Shown here: positions 21,341-31,666 of the stretch, one piece after another
Layout of the letters: every line of letters starts with the position of its first letter
Numbering within the stretch: position 1 is the stretch's first letter
DNA from: Bacillus sp. FJAT-22090
Lineage (GTDB): Bacteria > Bacillota > Bacilli > Bacillales_A > Planococcaceae
Assembly: GCF_001278755.1 (NCBI RefSeq)
Contig: NZ_CP012601.1
Span: 1,922,001-1,986,000 of the forward strand
Direction: 5' to 3'
DNA: 64,000 nt
The notes under the pieces: generated by a model
Databases searched by the model: none
Told to the model about the DNA's origin: nothing
What the model saw: only the letters and a program-made list of their open reading frames with translations
Made by a program: the position numbers and the translations under genes

Positions 21341-22633
21341 TTATTCTTTTTGTTCCATACCTGCAATTGGTTCTTCTTTTCTACCCGGAAGCACTAGGTT
21401 TAAAATAACCCCAATAATCGCTGCTAATGCCATTCCTTCAATACTTAATGATTCTGATACAACAAACTTCGCACCACCGATACCTATTACTAAAATTACA
21501 GATGCAATTACTAGATTACGATTATTACCGAAGTCAATATTGTTTTCTACGAGCATTCGAAGACCACTTGATGCAATAATTCCGAATAGGAGTATGGAAA
21601 CTCCACCTAGAACTGCTGTTGGAATCGATGCGATCACTGCCATAACTTTTCCAAGGAATGAAATAGCTATCGCAACGACAGCTGCACCTAAAATTACATA
21701 TACACTATATACACGTGTGATGGCCAAAACTCCGATGTTTTCACCATAAGTCGTTTTAGGTGGTCCACCGATTAGTGAACTAACAAATGTTCCTAAACCA
21801 TCACCTAGTAAAGAACGATGTAAACCTGGTTCTTTTATATAATCACGTTCAACTACTTTACCAAGTACTAATTGATGACCTATATGTTCTGAAATTGTTA
21901 CAATTACGATTGGAACCATAATTAGCAACAACTTAGAAGTTATTACAAAATCATAATCTATTCCTGGAATTAAGAAGTCAGGTACTTCAAACCACTGCGC
22001 TTGTTTTACTGCTGTGTAATCAATAATCCCAATGGCTGCTGAGTAAATATAGCCTACTATTAAACCGATTAAAATTGGCATAGTGCTTAAAATGTTTTTA
22101 AAATAAATGGTGCAGAAAATCGCTGTAAATAATGTTACAAGAGCAGCAGAGAAGTGTGTAAAGCTATATACCGAGTTACCATCTACTTTTATATTCATCG
22201 CCATATCTACAGCTACTCCAGCAAGTCCTAATCCAATAACCATGATTACGGGACCAACTACAATTGGGGGTAGTAGTTTCATAATCCATTTATACCCGCT
22301 TTTCCAAATAACCAGGGCAACTATTCCGTACGTAATACCAACAAACATCCCACCGATCATTGCACTTCCGGCTCCACTAACTTTTGTTGCTAAAATAATA
22401 GGAGCAATGAATGCAAAGGATGAACCTAAGTATGCTGGTACTTGAAATTTCGTGATTAAAAGAAAGAAAATCGTTGCTATACCGCTAGTAAGTAATGCAA
22501 TTGCAGGACTTAACCCAACTAGCTGTGGCACTAAAATAGTGGAACCAAACATCGCAAACATATGTTGAAAACTTAATGTTATAAGTTGTCCACCTGATGG
22601 CTTTTCGTTTACGTCTAACACTGCATTTGTCAT
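21341..22633 (-). CDS. pyrP: Uracil permease
   Basis: The 430-residue protein has about 12-14 hydrophobic segments of the nucleobase:cation symporter-2 (UraA) family. GGPPKTTYGENIGVLAITRVYS is the family signature containing the conserved Glu. It imports uracil for salvage. It lies 31 nt after pyrR with no attenuator between, unlike B. subtilis, so pyrR and pyrP should be transcribed together. Confidence 0.94.
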   Translation of the reverse strand: MTNAVLDVNEKPSGGQLITLSFQHMFAMFGSTILVPQLVGLSPAIALLTSGIATIFFLLITKFQVPAYLGSSFAFIAPIILATKVSGAGSAMIGGMFVGITYGIVALVIWKSGYKWIMKLLPPIVVGPVIMVIGLGLAGVAVDMAMNIKVDGNSVYSFTHFSAALVTLFTAIFCTIYFKNILSTMPILIGLIVGYIYSAAIGIIDYTAVKQAQWFEVPDFLIPGIDYDFVITSKLLLIMVPIVIVTISEHIGHQLVLGKVVERDYIKEPGLHRSLLGDGLGTFVSSLIGGPPKTTYGENIGVLAITRVYSVYVILGAAVVAIAISFLGKVMAVIASIPTAVLGGVSILLFGIIASSGLRMLVENNIDFGNNRNLVIASVILVIGIGGAKFVVSESLSIEGMALAAIIGVILNLVLPGRKEEPIAGMEQKE

Positions 22634-22664
22634 GGGATTTTCCTACCTTTTTCCATAAGATTTA

Positions 22665-23390
<726 letters not shown>

Positions 23391-23397
23391 TTTGCTT

Positions 23398-23426
23398 AGT
23401 ATAAAGCATTAATCTTCTTTAATCAA
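23398..23426 (-). promoter_or_regulatory. Sigma-A promoter of the pyr operon
   Basis: On the minus strand, TTGATT (23421-23426) and TATACT (23398-23403) are separated by 17 nt. The promoter overlaps the 3' end of rluD. Transcription would start about 23391, at the head of the PyrR leader. Confidence 0.75.
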
Positions 23427-24335
23427 TGATTGTTTTCGTAAATCTTGTAATAAATTTGTGAAATCCTCTGGAAGTGGGTATGAAAACTCCAAATATTCAC
23501 CTGTTTTGGGTTGAATAAACCCTAGTACCCCTGCATGTAAAACTTGTCCATCGAAATCGATTGTTTTCTTTGGACCGTACTTCGGATCTCCTGCTAGTGG
23601 ATAACCAATATACTTCATGTGTACACGAATTTGATGCGTTCTTCCAGTTTCTAACTGACATTCAACTAATGTAAATTTATCAAAACGTTCTAAGACACGG
23701 AAATGCGTAACTGCATGTTTTCCATTGTCTACAACTGCCATACTTTGTCGGTCTTTTTTGTCTCGACCAATAGGAGCATCAATTGTTCCCTTGTCATGAG
23801 GGATACGACCATGTACAACTGCAGTGTATTTCCGTGTTACTGTTTTCTTTACTAGTTGATCAACTAACGAAACATGCGCAACATCATTCTTTGCTACCAT
23901 TAATAATCCAGTTGTATCTTTATCGATACGGTGAACAATTCCTGGACGTAAAACACCATTAATTCCTGATAAATCTGTTATTTGATACATTAGACCATTT
24001 ACAAGAGTACCAGTTACATGTCCTGGAGCAGGGTGTACAACCATACCACGTGGTTTATATACAACTGCAACATCTTCATCCTCATAAATAATTTCTAAAT
24101 GTAAATCTTCTGCAACAACATCAAGTTGCACTGCTTCAGGAGGAGTTACGACAATTACGTCTCCTTCCTTCACTTTATAGTTCGATTTAGCAGCCTCTGT
24201 ATTCACAAGTACATGTCCATCTTTTATAAGATTTTGGATTTGTGTTCGCGACCATTCTGTGTCAAATGATGCTATCGCTTTGTCGATTCTCTCTTTTGCA
24301 AGTTCTTTTTCAATAATAAACGTTAATTCTTCCAT
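23409..24335 (-). CDS. rluD: RluD-family pseudouridine synthase
   Basis: The 308-residue protein has an N-terminal S4 RNA-binding domain (about 15-75) and a catalytic domain with GIVHRIDKDTTGLL, where the Asp is the nucleophile. It modifies uridines in large-subunit rRNA. The start overlaps the lspA stop by 1 nt (TAATG). The lspA-rluD-pyrR order is the same as in B. subtilis (rluD = ylyB). Confidence 0.92.
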   Translation of the reverse strand: MEELTFIIEKELAKERIDKAIASFDTEWSRTQIQNLIKDGHVLVNTEAAKSNYKVKEGDVIVVTPPEAVQLDVVAEDLHLEIIYEDEDVAVVYKPRGMVVHPAPGHVTGTLVNGLMYQITDLSGINGVLRPGIVHRIDKDTTGLLMVAKNDVAHVSLVDQLVKKTVTRKYTAVVHGRIPHDKGTIDAPIGRDKKDRQSMAVVDNGKHAVTHFRVLERFDKFTLVECQLETGRTHQIRVHMKYIGYPLAGDPKYGPKKTIDFDGQVLHAGVLGFIQPKTGEYLEFSYPLPEDFTNLLQDLRKQSLIKED

Positions 24336-24811
24336 TACTTCACCTTTTTCTTTTCAGCTCGTTCTTCTTTCAGTATAAATAATATGACAATTACAACACC
24401 GATTGTTAATGCTGCATCTGCAACATTAAAAATAGGAAAATCATAATTAATGATTGGGATTAAGACATCAACAAAGTCCACTACTTCATTTCTCCAAAGT
24501 CGATCGATAAAGTTTCCTATCGCTCCACCTAATAGTAGCATTAAACCAGACTGAAACATTGGTTTACCTTTTGCTTCTTTATGAAAGTAATAAATAATAC
24601 CAATTATGACGACAATCGTTACGACTGTAAATAAACCAATTTGGCCTTGTAACATTCCCCAAGCGGCTCCACGATTTCGATGAGAAAGTAATCCAATATA
24701 AGGATCCAATATTGGAATTCGTTCTCCTAATTCCATATTTTTAACTATTAACCATTTAGTCCACTGATCAAGCGCAATTACTAACGCTGCCAATCCATAA
24801 AATTTCCACAC
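24335..24811 (-). CDS. lspA: Lipoprotein signal peptidase II
   Basis: The 158-residue protein has four transmembrane segments. The two catalytic Asp lie in GNFIDRLWRNEVVDFVD and FPIFNVADAALTIG. It cleaves prolipoprotein signal peptides after lipidation. GTG 24811 follows GGGGGAA. Confidence 0.95.
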   Translation of the reverse strand: MWKFYGLAALVIALDQWTKWLIVKNMELGERIPILDPYIGLLSHRNRGAAWGMLQGQIGLFTVVTIVVIIGIIYYFHKEAKGKPMFQSGLMLLLGGAIGNFIDRLWRNEVVDFVDVLIPIINYDFPIFNVADAALTIGVVIVILFILKEERAEKKKVK

Positions 24812-25000
24812 AACAATTCCCCCGCAATCAAATTCACCTTGGCGTTTTTACACCAGATTTTATCGAACAAGAATCTGTGGTATTTCCCCCGAAGGTTTTA
24901 ACTTTATTGATCTTGTGCATAGTAAGACCTACCCAATAAAATTAAAAGAATCTACAACAGTTTACCATACATTCTATATATACGTAAAAGATGACCTATT

Positions 25001-25128
25001 AAGAAAAGCGCAAGCGACTATGTCAGCCCCGACAAGCAAATGTTCTTCACACAAAGAAGTCGCTCTTTGACTTCATTGTGTGAAGGTTATTTGACCTCGA
25101 GGGGCTAGTCGCTGGAGCTAGACAGCAT
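25001..25128. repeat. Intergenic palindromic repeat, copy 1 (uninterrupted)
   Basis: Begins AAGAAAAGCGCAAGCG and ends GGAGCTAGACAGCAT. Nested complementary arms include AGCGACTA/TAGTCGCT, AGCCCC/GGGGCT, CAAAT/ATTTG, CTTCACACAA/TTGTGTGAAG and GAAGTC/GACTTC. It resembles the GCGCAAGCG...GACCTCGAGGGGCT...GGAGCTAGACA elements scattered between genes in Bacillaceae and Planococcaceae. It lies between lspA and ileS. Confidence 0.85.
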
Positions 25129-25324
25129 AAGAAAAGCGCAAGCGCAGAAGGAATACAGTCTAAGTTCGCGACATCGTGTCGCAACGACTGTATGACCCAC
25201 TTCCTGTGGCCCTCCGACAAGCAAATGTTCTTCCCACAAAGAAGTCGTTCTTTGACTTCGTTGAGGGAAGGTTATTTGACCTCGAGGGGCTAGTCGCTGG
25301 AGCTAGACAGCATAAGAAGAGCGC
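25129..25324. repeat. Intergenic palindromic repeat, copy 2 (carries an insertion)
   Basis: Starts with the same AAGAAAAGCGCAAGCG and ends with the same CTAGTCGCTGGAGCTAGACAG stretch as copy 1. Roughly 65 bp containing a two-hairpin module (25155-25209) sits between GCGCAAGCG and CCGACAAGC. Internal arms differ from copy 1 but most still pair (CTTCCC/GGGAAG). A partial third GAAGAGCGC follows. Confidence 0.85.
25155..25210 (+). ncRNA. Two-hairpin RNA-like module, copy A (Bacillaceae-1-like)
   Basis: ACAGTC/GACTGT encloses GCGAC-AUCGU-GUCGC, followed by CCAC-UUCCU-GUGG. A second copy at 34896-34953 has the same linkers (TAAGTTCGC, GCAACGA, ATGACC) but changed, still-paired stems. The pentaloops approach the RUCCU loops described for the Bacillaceae-1 RNA motif. 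Membership of that family is an inference. Confidence 0.55.
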
Positions 25325-25414
25325 TAATACCCCCTTAAGACATTACCTGTTCTCAATCGTTATCGGAGTGCTTTGGACAGACTTCGGCTACATGACTACC
25401 GTGAGATTATTTTG

Positions 25415-25457
25415 AAGGGGTGGTCGTGACTGTCGTCACGACCACCTCTTCTTTTTT
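25415..25457 (+). terminator. Plus-strand intrinsic terminator between lspA and ileS
   Basis: AAGGGGTGGTCGTGAC (25415-25430) pairs with GTCACGACCACCTCTT (25435-25450), 15 of 16 Watson-Crick plus one G-U, followed by CTTTTTT. No plus-strand protein gene lies upstream; the repeat and RNA-like module do. Confidence 0.8.
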
Positions 25458-25540
25458 CGATAATCTTGTAATAGTTGTCTGATTCAACGCACAGAATATT
25501 CGCTGGAATACTATTTATAATAGTTTAGACTTTCTAACTG

Positions 25541-25575
25541 AAAAAAAATGTGGTCCTACTATTACGGACCACATT
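25541..25575 (-). terminator. ileS terminator
   Basis: AATGTGGTCC at 25547-25556 pairs with GGACCACATT at 25566-25575. The A-run at 25541-25548 gives T8 on the minus strand, just after the ileS stop. Confidence 0.92.
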
Positions 25576-25582
25576 GATTTTA

Positions 25583-28345
25583 TTAGATATAATGTTGCTC
25601 TACAACATCTGCACAACGAGTACATAATGTTGGGTGTTTTTCGTTTGCTCCCACTGTTTCAGAAATTGTCCAACAGCGTTCACATTTTTCTCCATCTGCT
25701 TTTTCCACCAAAACAGAAGCATTTTCAAGAACTAAGCTAGCTTCTGTAGCATCTTGTTGAGAACCTGCAAGTTCAAATTGAGATACGATAAATAATTGAG
25801 CAAAATCAATTGTATCAGTATCAAACAATGGTTTAAATTCATCTTTCACATATAACGTTACTTTAGCCTCTAAAGATTTACCAATTGTTTTAGCATTTCG
25901 TGCTTCTTCTAATGCTTTTAATACATCATCACGTAAATCCATGATTTTACTCCACTTAGCAGCTAATGCTTCATACTCTGGGTATTCAAATGCGTCTGGC
26001 ATATCTGTAAGTTGAATGCTTTCTTCAGTTTCATTCTCTAAATAAGACCAAAGCTCATCTGCTGTATGAGGTAATATTGGTGTCATTAATTTTAAAAGGG
26101 AAAGAAGTGTATCATACATAACTGTTTGCATAGCACGACGATCTTTGTGATCTTGACCATAAATGTATACTACATCTTTTGCAATATCCAAATAGAATGA
26201 GCTTAGCTCACCTGAAACAAAGTTATTTACTGTATGATAAACGCTAGCAAAGTCGTAACGTTCATAAGCAGCTCTTACTGTTTTAATGACTTCTTGAAGT
26301 TTCATGTATACATATTGATCTACTTCACGAAGATCTTTAAATTCAACACGATCATTCACTGGATGGAAATCGCTAATATTACCGTGTAAGAATCGGAATG
26401 TATTACGGATTTTTCGGTAAACCTCTGTCACTTGTTTAAAGATTGCATCCGATACTCGAACGTCTGCTGTGTAATCAACAGAAGCTACCCAAAGGCGAAC
26501 GATATCTGCACCAAGTTGGTTCATCACTTTAGAAGGCACAATAACATTACCTAATGATTTACTCATTTTACGTCCTTCACCATCTAACGTAAATCCATGG
26601 CTTAATAACCCTTTGTAAGGTGCATGACCATATACAGCCGTGCTTGTAATTAATGAAGAGTTAAACCATCCACGATATTGGTCTGAACCTTCTAGATATA
26701 AATCAGCAGGGAATACTAAATCGTCACGTTCAACTAAAACTCCTTGATAACTAGAGCCAGAGTCAAACCATACGTCCATAATATCTGTTTCTTTTGTGAA
26801 GATTCCATTTGGACTTCTTGGGTGTGTAAATCCTTCTGGAAGTAATTCTTTCGCTTCTTTTTGGAACCAAATATTTGAACCATGTTCTCGGAATAATTTT
26901 GATACATGAGAAATAGTTTCTTCAGTAAGGATTGGCTCTCCATCTTCCGCATAAAACACAGGAATTGGAACACCCCAAACACGTTGACGAGAAATACACC
27001 AGTCTCCGCGATCGCGAATCATATTGTATAAACGAGTTTCACCCCAAGTAGGAGTAAAATTAGTATTACGAATCGATTGCAATAATTCATCTCTAAAAGC
27101 TTCAATTGATGCAAACCATTGTGCAGTAGCACGATAAATAACTGGTTTTTTAGTACGCCAGTCATGTGGGTATGAATGCGTAAAGAATGTAAGTTTTTCT
27201 AAAGCCCCAACTTTATCAAGAGCTTCTGTAATTGCTTTATTAGCATTATCATAGAAAAGACCTTCGAAACCTGGAGCTTCTGCAGTCATAACTCCTCGGT
27301 CATCCACTGGACATAAAACGTCTAAACCATATGCTTTACCAACATAAAAGTCTTCTTCCCCATGACCAGGCGCTGTATGAACACAACCTGTACCAGATTC
27401 TGTCGTTACATGTTCCCCAAGGATAATTAAGGAATCACGATCATAAAGTGGATGTTTTGCAACAAGACGATCCATTTCTTTTCCGACTAATGTACGCTCA
27501 ACAGAATATTCTTCCCAATCTAGCTCGGATGCAACAGATTCCACTAAGTCTTTTGCAACAACAAATTTATTTTCTTTTACTTGAACTACCGCATACTCTA
27601 CAGATGGATGAAGGGAAATTGCTAAGTTTGCCGGAATAGTCCAAGGTGTTGTCGTCCAAATAATAAATTTAGTTCCTTCTTCTAGAACGCCTTTTCCTTC
27701 TGTTACTGAAAAGCTTACATAAATAGAAGGCGATTTTTTATCTTGATATTCAATTTCTGCTTCTGCTAGAGCAGATTCACTAGAAGGTGACCAGTAAACT
27801 GGTTTCAAACCTTTATAGATATACCCCTTCTTCGCCATTTCTCCGAATACCTCGATTTGACGAGACTCAAATTCTGGTTTTAGCGTAACATATGGGTTTT
27901 CCCAATCGCCACGAACACCTAGACGTTTAAACTGATTGCGTTGGTTATCAATTTGCTCGTAAGCATATTCTTCACAAAGCTTACGAAACTCTGCTAAAGT
28001 CATTTCTTTTCGTTTTACACCTTTATTTGTAAGTGCCTGCTCAATTGGTAATCCATGTGTATCCCAACCTGGTACATAAGGTGCATGAAATCCAGTCATT
28101 GATTTATGTCGAACAATCATATCTTTTAATACTTTATTTAGTGCATGCCCCATGTGAAGATCACCATTTGCATATGGAGGACCATCGTGTAACACGAAAA
28201 AAGGACGTCCTTGTGTTCGTTCTTGTACTTTTTTGTAAATATCCATTTCTGCCCATTTTGTTTGGATATCTAACTCTTTAACAGGTAAATTTCCACGCAT
28301 TGGGAAATCGGTTTTTGGCATTAATAACGTGTCTTTGTACTCCAT
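25583..28345 (-). CDS. ileS: Isoleucyl-tRNA synthetase
   Basis: The 920-residue class I synthetase charges tRNA-Ile. HMGH is at residues 64-67, KMSKS is near 595, and a large CP1 editing domain ([26 protein letters not shown]) hydrolyses mischarged valine. The C-terminal zinc site has CERCW and CTRC. It has the bacterial (type 1) architecture. It is controlled by the T-box leader upstream. The usual small ylyA-type gene between ileS and lspA is absent. Confidence 0.97.
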   Translation of the reverse strand: MEYKDTLLMPKTDFPMRGNLPVKELDIQTKWAEMDIYKKVQERTQGRPFFVLHDGPPYANGDLHMGHALNKVLKDMIVRHKSMTGFHAPYVPGWDTHGLPIEQALTNKGVKRKEMTLAEFRKLCEEYAYEQIDNQRNQFKRLGVRGDWENPYVTLKPEFESRQIEVFGEMAKKGYIYKGLKPVYWSPSSESALAEAEIEYQDKKSPSIYVSFSVTEGKGVLEEGTKFIIWTTTPWTIPANLAISLHPSVEYAVVQVKENKFVVAKDLVESVASELDWEEYSVERTLVGKEMDRLVAKHPLYDRDSLIILGEHVTTESGTGCVHTAPGHGEEDFYVGKAYGLDVLCPVDDRGVMTAEAPGFEGLFYDNANKAITEALDKVGALEKLTFFTHSYPHDWRTKKPVIYRATAQWFASIEAFRDELLQSIRNTNFTPTWGETRLYNMIRDRGDWCISRQRVWGVPIPVFYAEDGEPILTEETISHVSKLFREHGSNIWFQKEAKELLPEGFTHPRSPNGIFTKETDIMDVWFDSGSSYQGVLVERDDLVFPADLYLEGSDQYRGWFNSSLITSTAVYGHAPYKGLLSHGFTLDGEGRKMSKSLGNVIVPSKVMNQLGADIVRLWVASVDYTADVRVSDAIFKQVTEVYRKIRNTFRFLHGNISDFHPVNDRVEFKDLREVDQYVYMKLQEVIKTVRAAYERYDFASVYHTVNNFVSGELSSFYLDIAKDVVYIYGQDHKDRRAMQTVMYDTLLSLLKLMTPILPHTADELWSYLENETEESIQLTDMPDAFEYPEYEALAAKWSKIMDLRDDVLKALEEARNAKTIGKSLEAKVTLYVKDEFKPLFDTDTIDFAQLFIVSQFELAGSQQDATEASLVLENASVLVEKADGEKCERCWTISETVGANEKHPTLCTRCADVVEQHYI

Positions 28346-28389
28346 TTTAATTCCTCCTTATTTTTGAAAAAGCGTAAGGTGCTAGAAAA

Positions 28390-28650
28390 GAGCTAGAAAA
28401 TAAAAAAACCCCTCATCCCAAAAAGGGACGAGAAGTTATAGCTCGCGGTACCACCCTACTTGCGATTTTCTAAAAAATCGCCGCTTAGTATGTCATAACG
28501 GGACATAATCCGAAGACACTTACTAGTTAACGTTCAGTGCCTTTGCTCAAAAGGGATAATCTAAAAAAGTTTCATTGCCTGAGCTCTCACCATCCTCAAG
28601 TCGCTTTACGAAATCTATTTTAGAAGTCTTTTTCAACGCATATTTATATG
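28390..28650 (-). promoter_or_regulatory. T-box riboswitch leader of ileS
   Basis: On the minus strand the invariant T-box AGGGTGGTACCGCG lies at 28444-28457. It is followed by a terminator (28412-28431, CTCGTCCC/GGGATGAG) with T7. Upstream, GAGAGCTCAGGCAATGAAAC is part of Stem I, and an ATC triplet at about 28555-28557 is a plausible isoleucine specifier. Uncharged tRNA-Ile would stabilise the antiterminator. Confidence 0.94.
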
Positions 28651-28660
28651 ATATGAAATT

Positions 28661-28689
28661 ATTATAGGAAAAGTAAGTGCATCAGTCAA
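28661..28689 (-). promoter_or_regulatory. Sigma-A promoter of ileS
   Basis: On the minus strand, TTGACT (28684-28689), a 17-nt spacer and TATAAT (28661-28666) lie in the gap between the divIVA stop and the T-box leader. Confidence 0.88.
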
Positions 28690-28697
28690 GAAATGTA

Positions 28698-29207
28698 TTA
28701 GTCCTCTTTAATAGATATGCGATCTATTTCTGTTGTATCTACGTCATATTCCATTAAATGATTCCAATCATCTGTATTAATTAGGTCTAGCTGTGCTTCT
28801 ACAAGCATTTTAAAACGATTACGGAAGACTTTCGATTGTTTTTTCAGTTCTTCAATTTCTAGCGCTATTCTTCTCGCTTTCGTAAGTGCTTCATTAACAA
28901 TACGATCCGCATTTTTTTCTGCTTCTTTAACAATCAACTTAGCCTCTTTTTGGGAGTTACGACGAACTTCTTCTGCTGCCTCTTGTGCTACAACGATAGA
29001 TTTATGTAAAGTCTCTTCAATCGATGTGAAATGTCCTACTTTTTCGCTTGACGATTTCAGTTGTAATTCAAGTTCTTTTTTTTCTTTCATCACAATTTCA
29101 AGGTCTTTCATAATTTGGTCTAAGAATTCATTTACTTCATCCTCATTATACCCTCTGAAGCCTTTACTAAATTCCTTGTTATGTATATCAAGTGGGGTTA
29201 GTGGCAT
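28698..29207 (-). CDS. divIVA: Septum/pole-localised cell division protein DivIVA
   Basis: The 169-residue protein has the conserved N-terminal membrane-curvature-binding domain (LTPLDIHNKEFSKGFRGYNE), followed by long coiled coils. DivIVA recruits MinJ/MinCD and, during sporulation, chromosome-anchoring factors to poles. ATG 29207 follows AAGGAGATGG. It is the distal gene of the ylm cluster. Confidence 0.95.
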   Translation of the reverse strand: MPLTPLDIHNKEFSKGFRGYNEDEVNEFLDQIMKDLEIVMKEKKELELQLKSSSEKVGHFTSIEETLHKSIVVAQEAAEEVRRNSQKEAKLIVKEAEKNADRIVNEALTKARRIALEIEELKKQSKVFRNRFKMLVEAQLDLINTDDWNHLMEYDVDTTEIDRISIKED

Positions 29208-29304
29208 CTATTCCATCTCCTTTACTATCCTATCATTCTTTCCCTCTATTATACATTTAGAAGAGAGGGAAAACATCAAAATTCGAACATAATTTATAGA
29301 TTAT

Positions 29305-30093
29305 TTAATTTTTTACATCTAAACGACCAATTTGTAGTCTAATTTTGTCTTTTTTTGTACGACCTTCAATCATTAAAAGTTTAACTCTTCCCAAACCTCT
29401 TATAGAAATTAGGTCTAATTCTTGTAACTCTAAAGAAATTTGATCTTTCTCCGTCCAGTTTACTTTAACTTTTCCACTCTGAATAAGCGAGGAGGATTTT
29501 TGTCTGGATATGTTAAAAACAGCTGAGATGACAGTATCAAGTCTTAATGAACTGACAGTTAAAGTTTCTGAGGACCATTCCTCCTGTTGTACAAAATAAT
29601 TAGTAGGATCTTCTACTATTTCAATATGCACTTTTACTTTGCCAATCCCAGTAAAGTTGGCACGTACATAGTCTAACACTTCAGTAGCTACCACAAATTG
29701 TATAGAACCATCTTGCACTCGAATATCTCCAAATTTGCTACGATCAATTCCTAAAGACATCATAGAACCAAGGACGTCTTTATGTCGTATTGTCACAAAC
29801 TTTTTAGGATATTGAACTTCCACTACAGTCATCATGAAGTCTTCTAGAGAAGGTACAAAATAGGATGGGTATAAAAGTAATCTTTTGCGTTCTACTTCAT
29901 CTAAAGCTCCATTCGACGCTACATCTATATCTCCATATTGTCTTCGAATAGCGTCTACAATAAATTGCTGTCTTGGATCTAAAAAATCAGTTAGCTTTGG
30001 AGCATACCGATCCTCTACTTCTCGCATCATATTCACTACCTGTTCAATGAAAGGCTGCTCTTCTCTTCTAAAATGCTGCAATACATTTTCCAT
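29305..30093 (-). CDS. ylmH: S4-domain RNA-binding protein YlmH
   Basis: The 262-residue protein has an N-terminal YlmH domain and a C-terminal S4 domain (about 180-240, including RLDTVISAVFNISRQKSSSLI). B. subtilis YlmH acts in ribosome-associated quality control. The position between ylmG and divIVA is conserved. Confidence 0.9.
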   Translation of the reverse strand: MENVLQHFRREEQPFIEQVVNMMREVEDRYAPKLTDFLDPRQQFIVDAIRRQYGDIDVASNGALDEVERKRLLLYPSYFVPSLEDFMMTVVEVQYPKKFVTIRHKDVLGSMMSLGIDRSKFGDIRVQDGSIQFVVATEVLDYVRANFTGIGKVKVHIEIVEDPTNYFVQQEEWSSETLTVSSLRLDTVISAVFNISRQKSSSLIQSGKVKVNWTEKDQISLELQELDLISIRGLGRVKLLMIEGRTKKDKIRLQIGRLDVKN

Positions 30094-30141
30094 ATAAAAA
30101 ATTCCCTCTCAGATATAGTAAAAACCTCACGAATGTGAGGT

Positions 30142-30402
30142 TTAAAATAAGTATACTAATGATACTATACCTCTAAGTGCAATATTTAACACAAAGATTG
30201 CAACGATAGGAGATATATCGATCATTCCAATTGGTGGAATAATTTTTCTAAACGGTTCTAAGTATGGTTCACAAATTCTTCCTAGTAACTGACCAAAACT
30301 CGATTGTTGAATACTAGGAACCCATGACATTAATATATAAATAATCAATGCATATGTGTAATATTTAACAACATAACTTAACAAAATTAAAACTATGTCC
30401 AT
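30142..30402 (-). CDS. ylmG: YggT-family membrane protein YlmG
   Basis: The 86-residue protein has two hydrophobic helices around a conserved [16 protein letters not shown] loop, the YggT signature. It is associated with division and osmotic phenotypes in relatives. It lies 19 nt after sepF and is very probably co-transcribed with it. Confidence 0.9.
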   Translation of the reverse strand: MDIVLILLSYVVKYYTYALIIYILMSWVPSIQQSSFGQLLGRICEPYLEPFRKIIPPIGMIDISPIVAIFVLNIALRGIVSLVYLF

Positions 30403-30421
30403 AAGATTGTTTACTCCTCTA

Positions 30422-30901
30422 TCAATTTAGGTCATTATAATAATAATCCGATATCGCACCAGCAACTTCTACTGAATCGGGTGCACAGAGGAATATATCT
30501 GTACCTATTCGTTGAATGTCTCCTCCTAAAGCGTACACTGTTCCACTTAGAAAGTCGATAATTCTGATTCCCTGATCTTTATCAATCCGTTGTAAATTCA
30601 CAATTACAGCTTTTTTACTTTTTAAGTGTTCGGAAATATCTTGAGCTTCTGCATAAACACGTGGCTCTACTAATATAACTTTAGAAGACTTTTGCACATT
30701 TTGAATACTTACTAGATTTGATGCTGCCACTTCTTTGGAGGCAGTATTAAATTTACGTTCCTTTGTAGTAGGTTTTATCGGTTGCTGTCTCATTTGATTT
30801 TCTACTTGCTGTTGTTGTTGAGGTCTTGGCTGCTGTCCTGTTGAACTTTCTTCGTCCTCTTCTAAGTAGAAGAAATTTTTCATCCAGTTTTTCATGCTCA
30901 T
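30422..30901 (-). CDS. sepF: Cell division protein SepF
   Basis: The 159-residue protein has an N-terminal amphipathic membrane-binding helix ([17 protein letters not shown]), a Gln-rich linker (about 23-45) and a DUF552 domain from about 75. SepF bundles FtsZ filaments and tethers them to the membrane. ATG 30901 overlaps the ylmE stop (ATGA) with GGAGG upstream. Confidence 0.94.
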   Translation of the reverse strand: MSMKNWMKNFFYLEEDEESSTGQQPRPQQQQQVENQMRQQPIKPTTKERKFNTASKEVAASNLVSIQNVQKSSKVILVEPRVYAEAQDISEHLKSKKAVIVNLQRIDKDQGIRIIDFLSGTVYALGGDIQRIGTDIFLCAPDSVEVAGAISDYYYNDLN

Positions 30902-31590
30902 TGAATTTCCTCCCTCTCTTTACCGACTAAAGCTGTCCCTATTCGTACAAATGTTGCTCCTTCTTCTATAGCAATCTCATAATCTCCAGACATACCCATC
31001 GATAATTCAGTACACGGGGCATACGGTAGTTTTTGGAGAGCGATTCTTTCCTGTAATTGCTTTAACTTACGGAATACATTACGGATAATATTCTCATCTT
31101 CAGTATTAGGAGCCATCGTCATTAAACCAATTACTCGTATTCGAGAATATTTGTCTAGCTCACCGATAAAGGATTCTACATCTTCCATCGATAAGCCATG
31201 TTTGGATTCTTCCTCAGATACATTGACTTGCACAAAGCAATCCTTCGTTGAAGTTGCCCTTTTTTCAATTTCTTCAGCTAAACTTATTCGATCTAAAGAG
31301 TGTAAATAGTCTATGTGATTTATTACTGACTTTACTTTTCTTGTTTGAAGTGTACCTATGTAATGCCATTTAACATCATTTTGAATGGCATCTATTTTTT
31401 TGTTTAATCCTTCTGGTCGATTCTCACCTAGGTGTTGTAATCCAGCTTCAATTACTTCAACTGTTCTTTCAACGGATACTTCTTTTGTAACAGCAATAAT
31501 CGTAACATCAGAAGTTTCACGATTTGCACGTGTTAGAGCCTTATTCATTTGATCTTTAATTGTTTTTAAATTTTGCTTAACATATGTCAT
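30898..31590 (-). CDS. ylmE: YggS-family PLP homeostasis protein YlmE
   Basis: The 230-residue TIM-barrel pyridoxal-phosphate protein has [11 protein letters not shown] (Lys schiff base), [10 protein letters not shown] and [10 protein letters not shown]. The C-terminal [24 protein letters not shown] block is also family-typical. It maintains vitamin B6 and amino-acid homeostasis without known catalysis. ylmD (pgeF), usually just upstream, is absent. Confidence 0.93.
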   Translation of the reverse strand: MTYVKQNLKTIKDQMNKALTRANRETSDVTIIAVTKEVSVERTVEVIEAGLQHLGENRPEGLNKKIDAIQNDVKWHYIGTLQTRKVKSVINHIDYLHSLDRISLAEEIEKRATSTKDCFVQVNVSEEESKHGLSMEDVESFIGELDKYSRIRVIGLMTMAPNTEDENIIRNVFRKLKQLQERIALQKLPYAPCTELSMGMSGDYEIAIEEGATFVRIGTALVGKEREEIQ

Positions 31591-31666
31591 CGAAAAACCA
31601 ACTTTTCATCAATTGTTTTTGTTTATTGTATCAATGAAAGGCTTATTTATCAATGATGAATACATA

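Noticed and set aside
25176..25415. 79-codon plus-strand ORF
   Set aside because: It is composed of the tandem intergenic repeat and ends at the hairpin; no ribosome site or protein-like composition.
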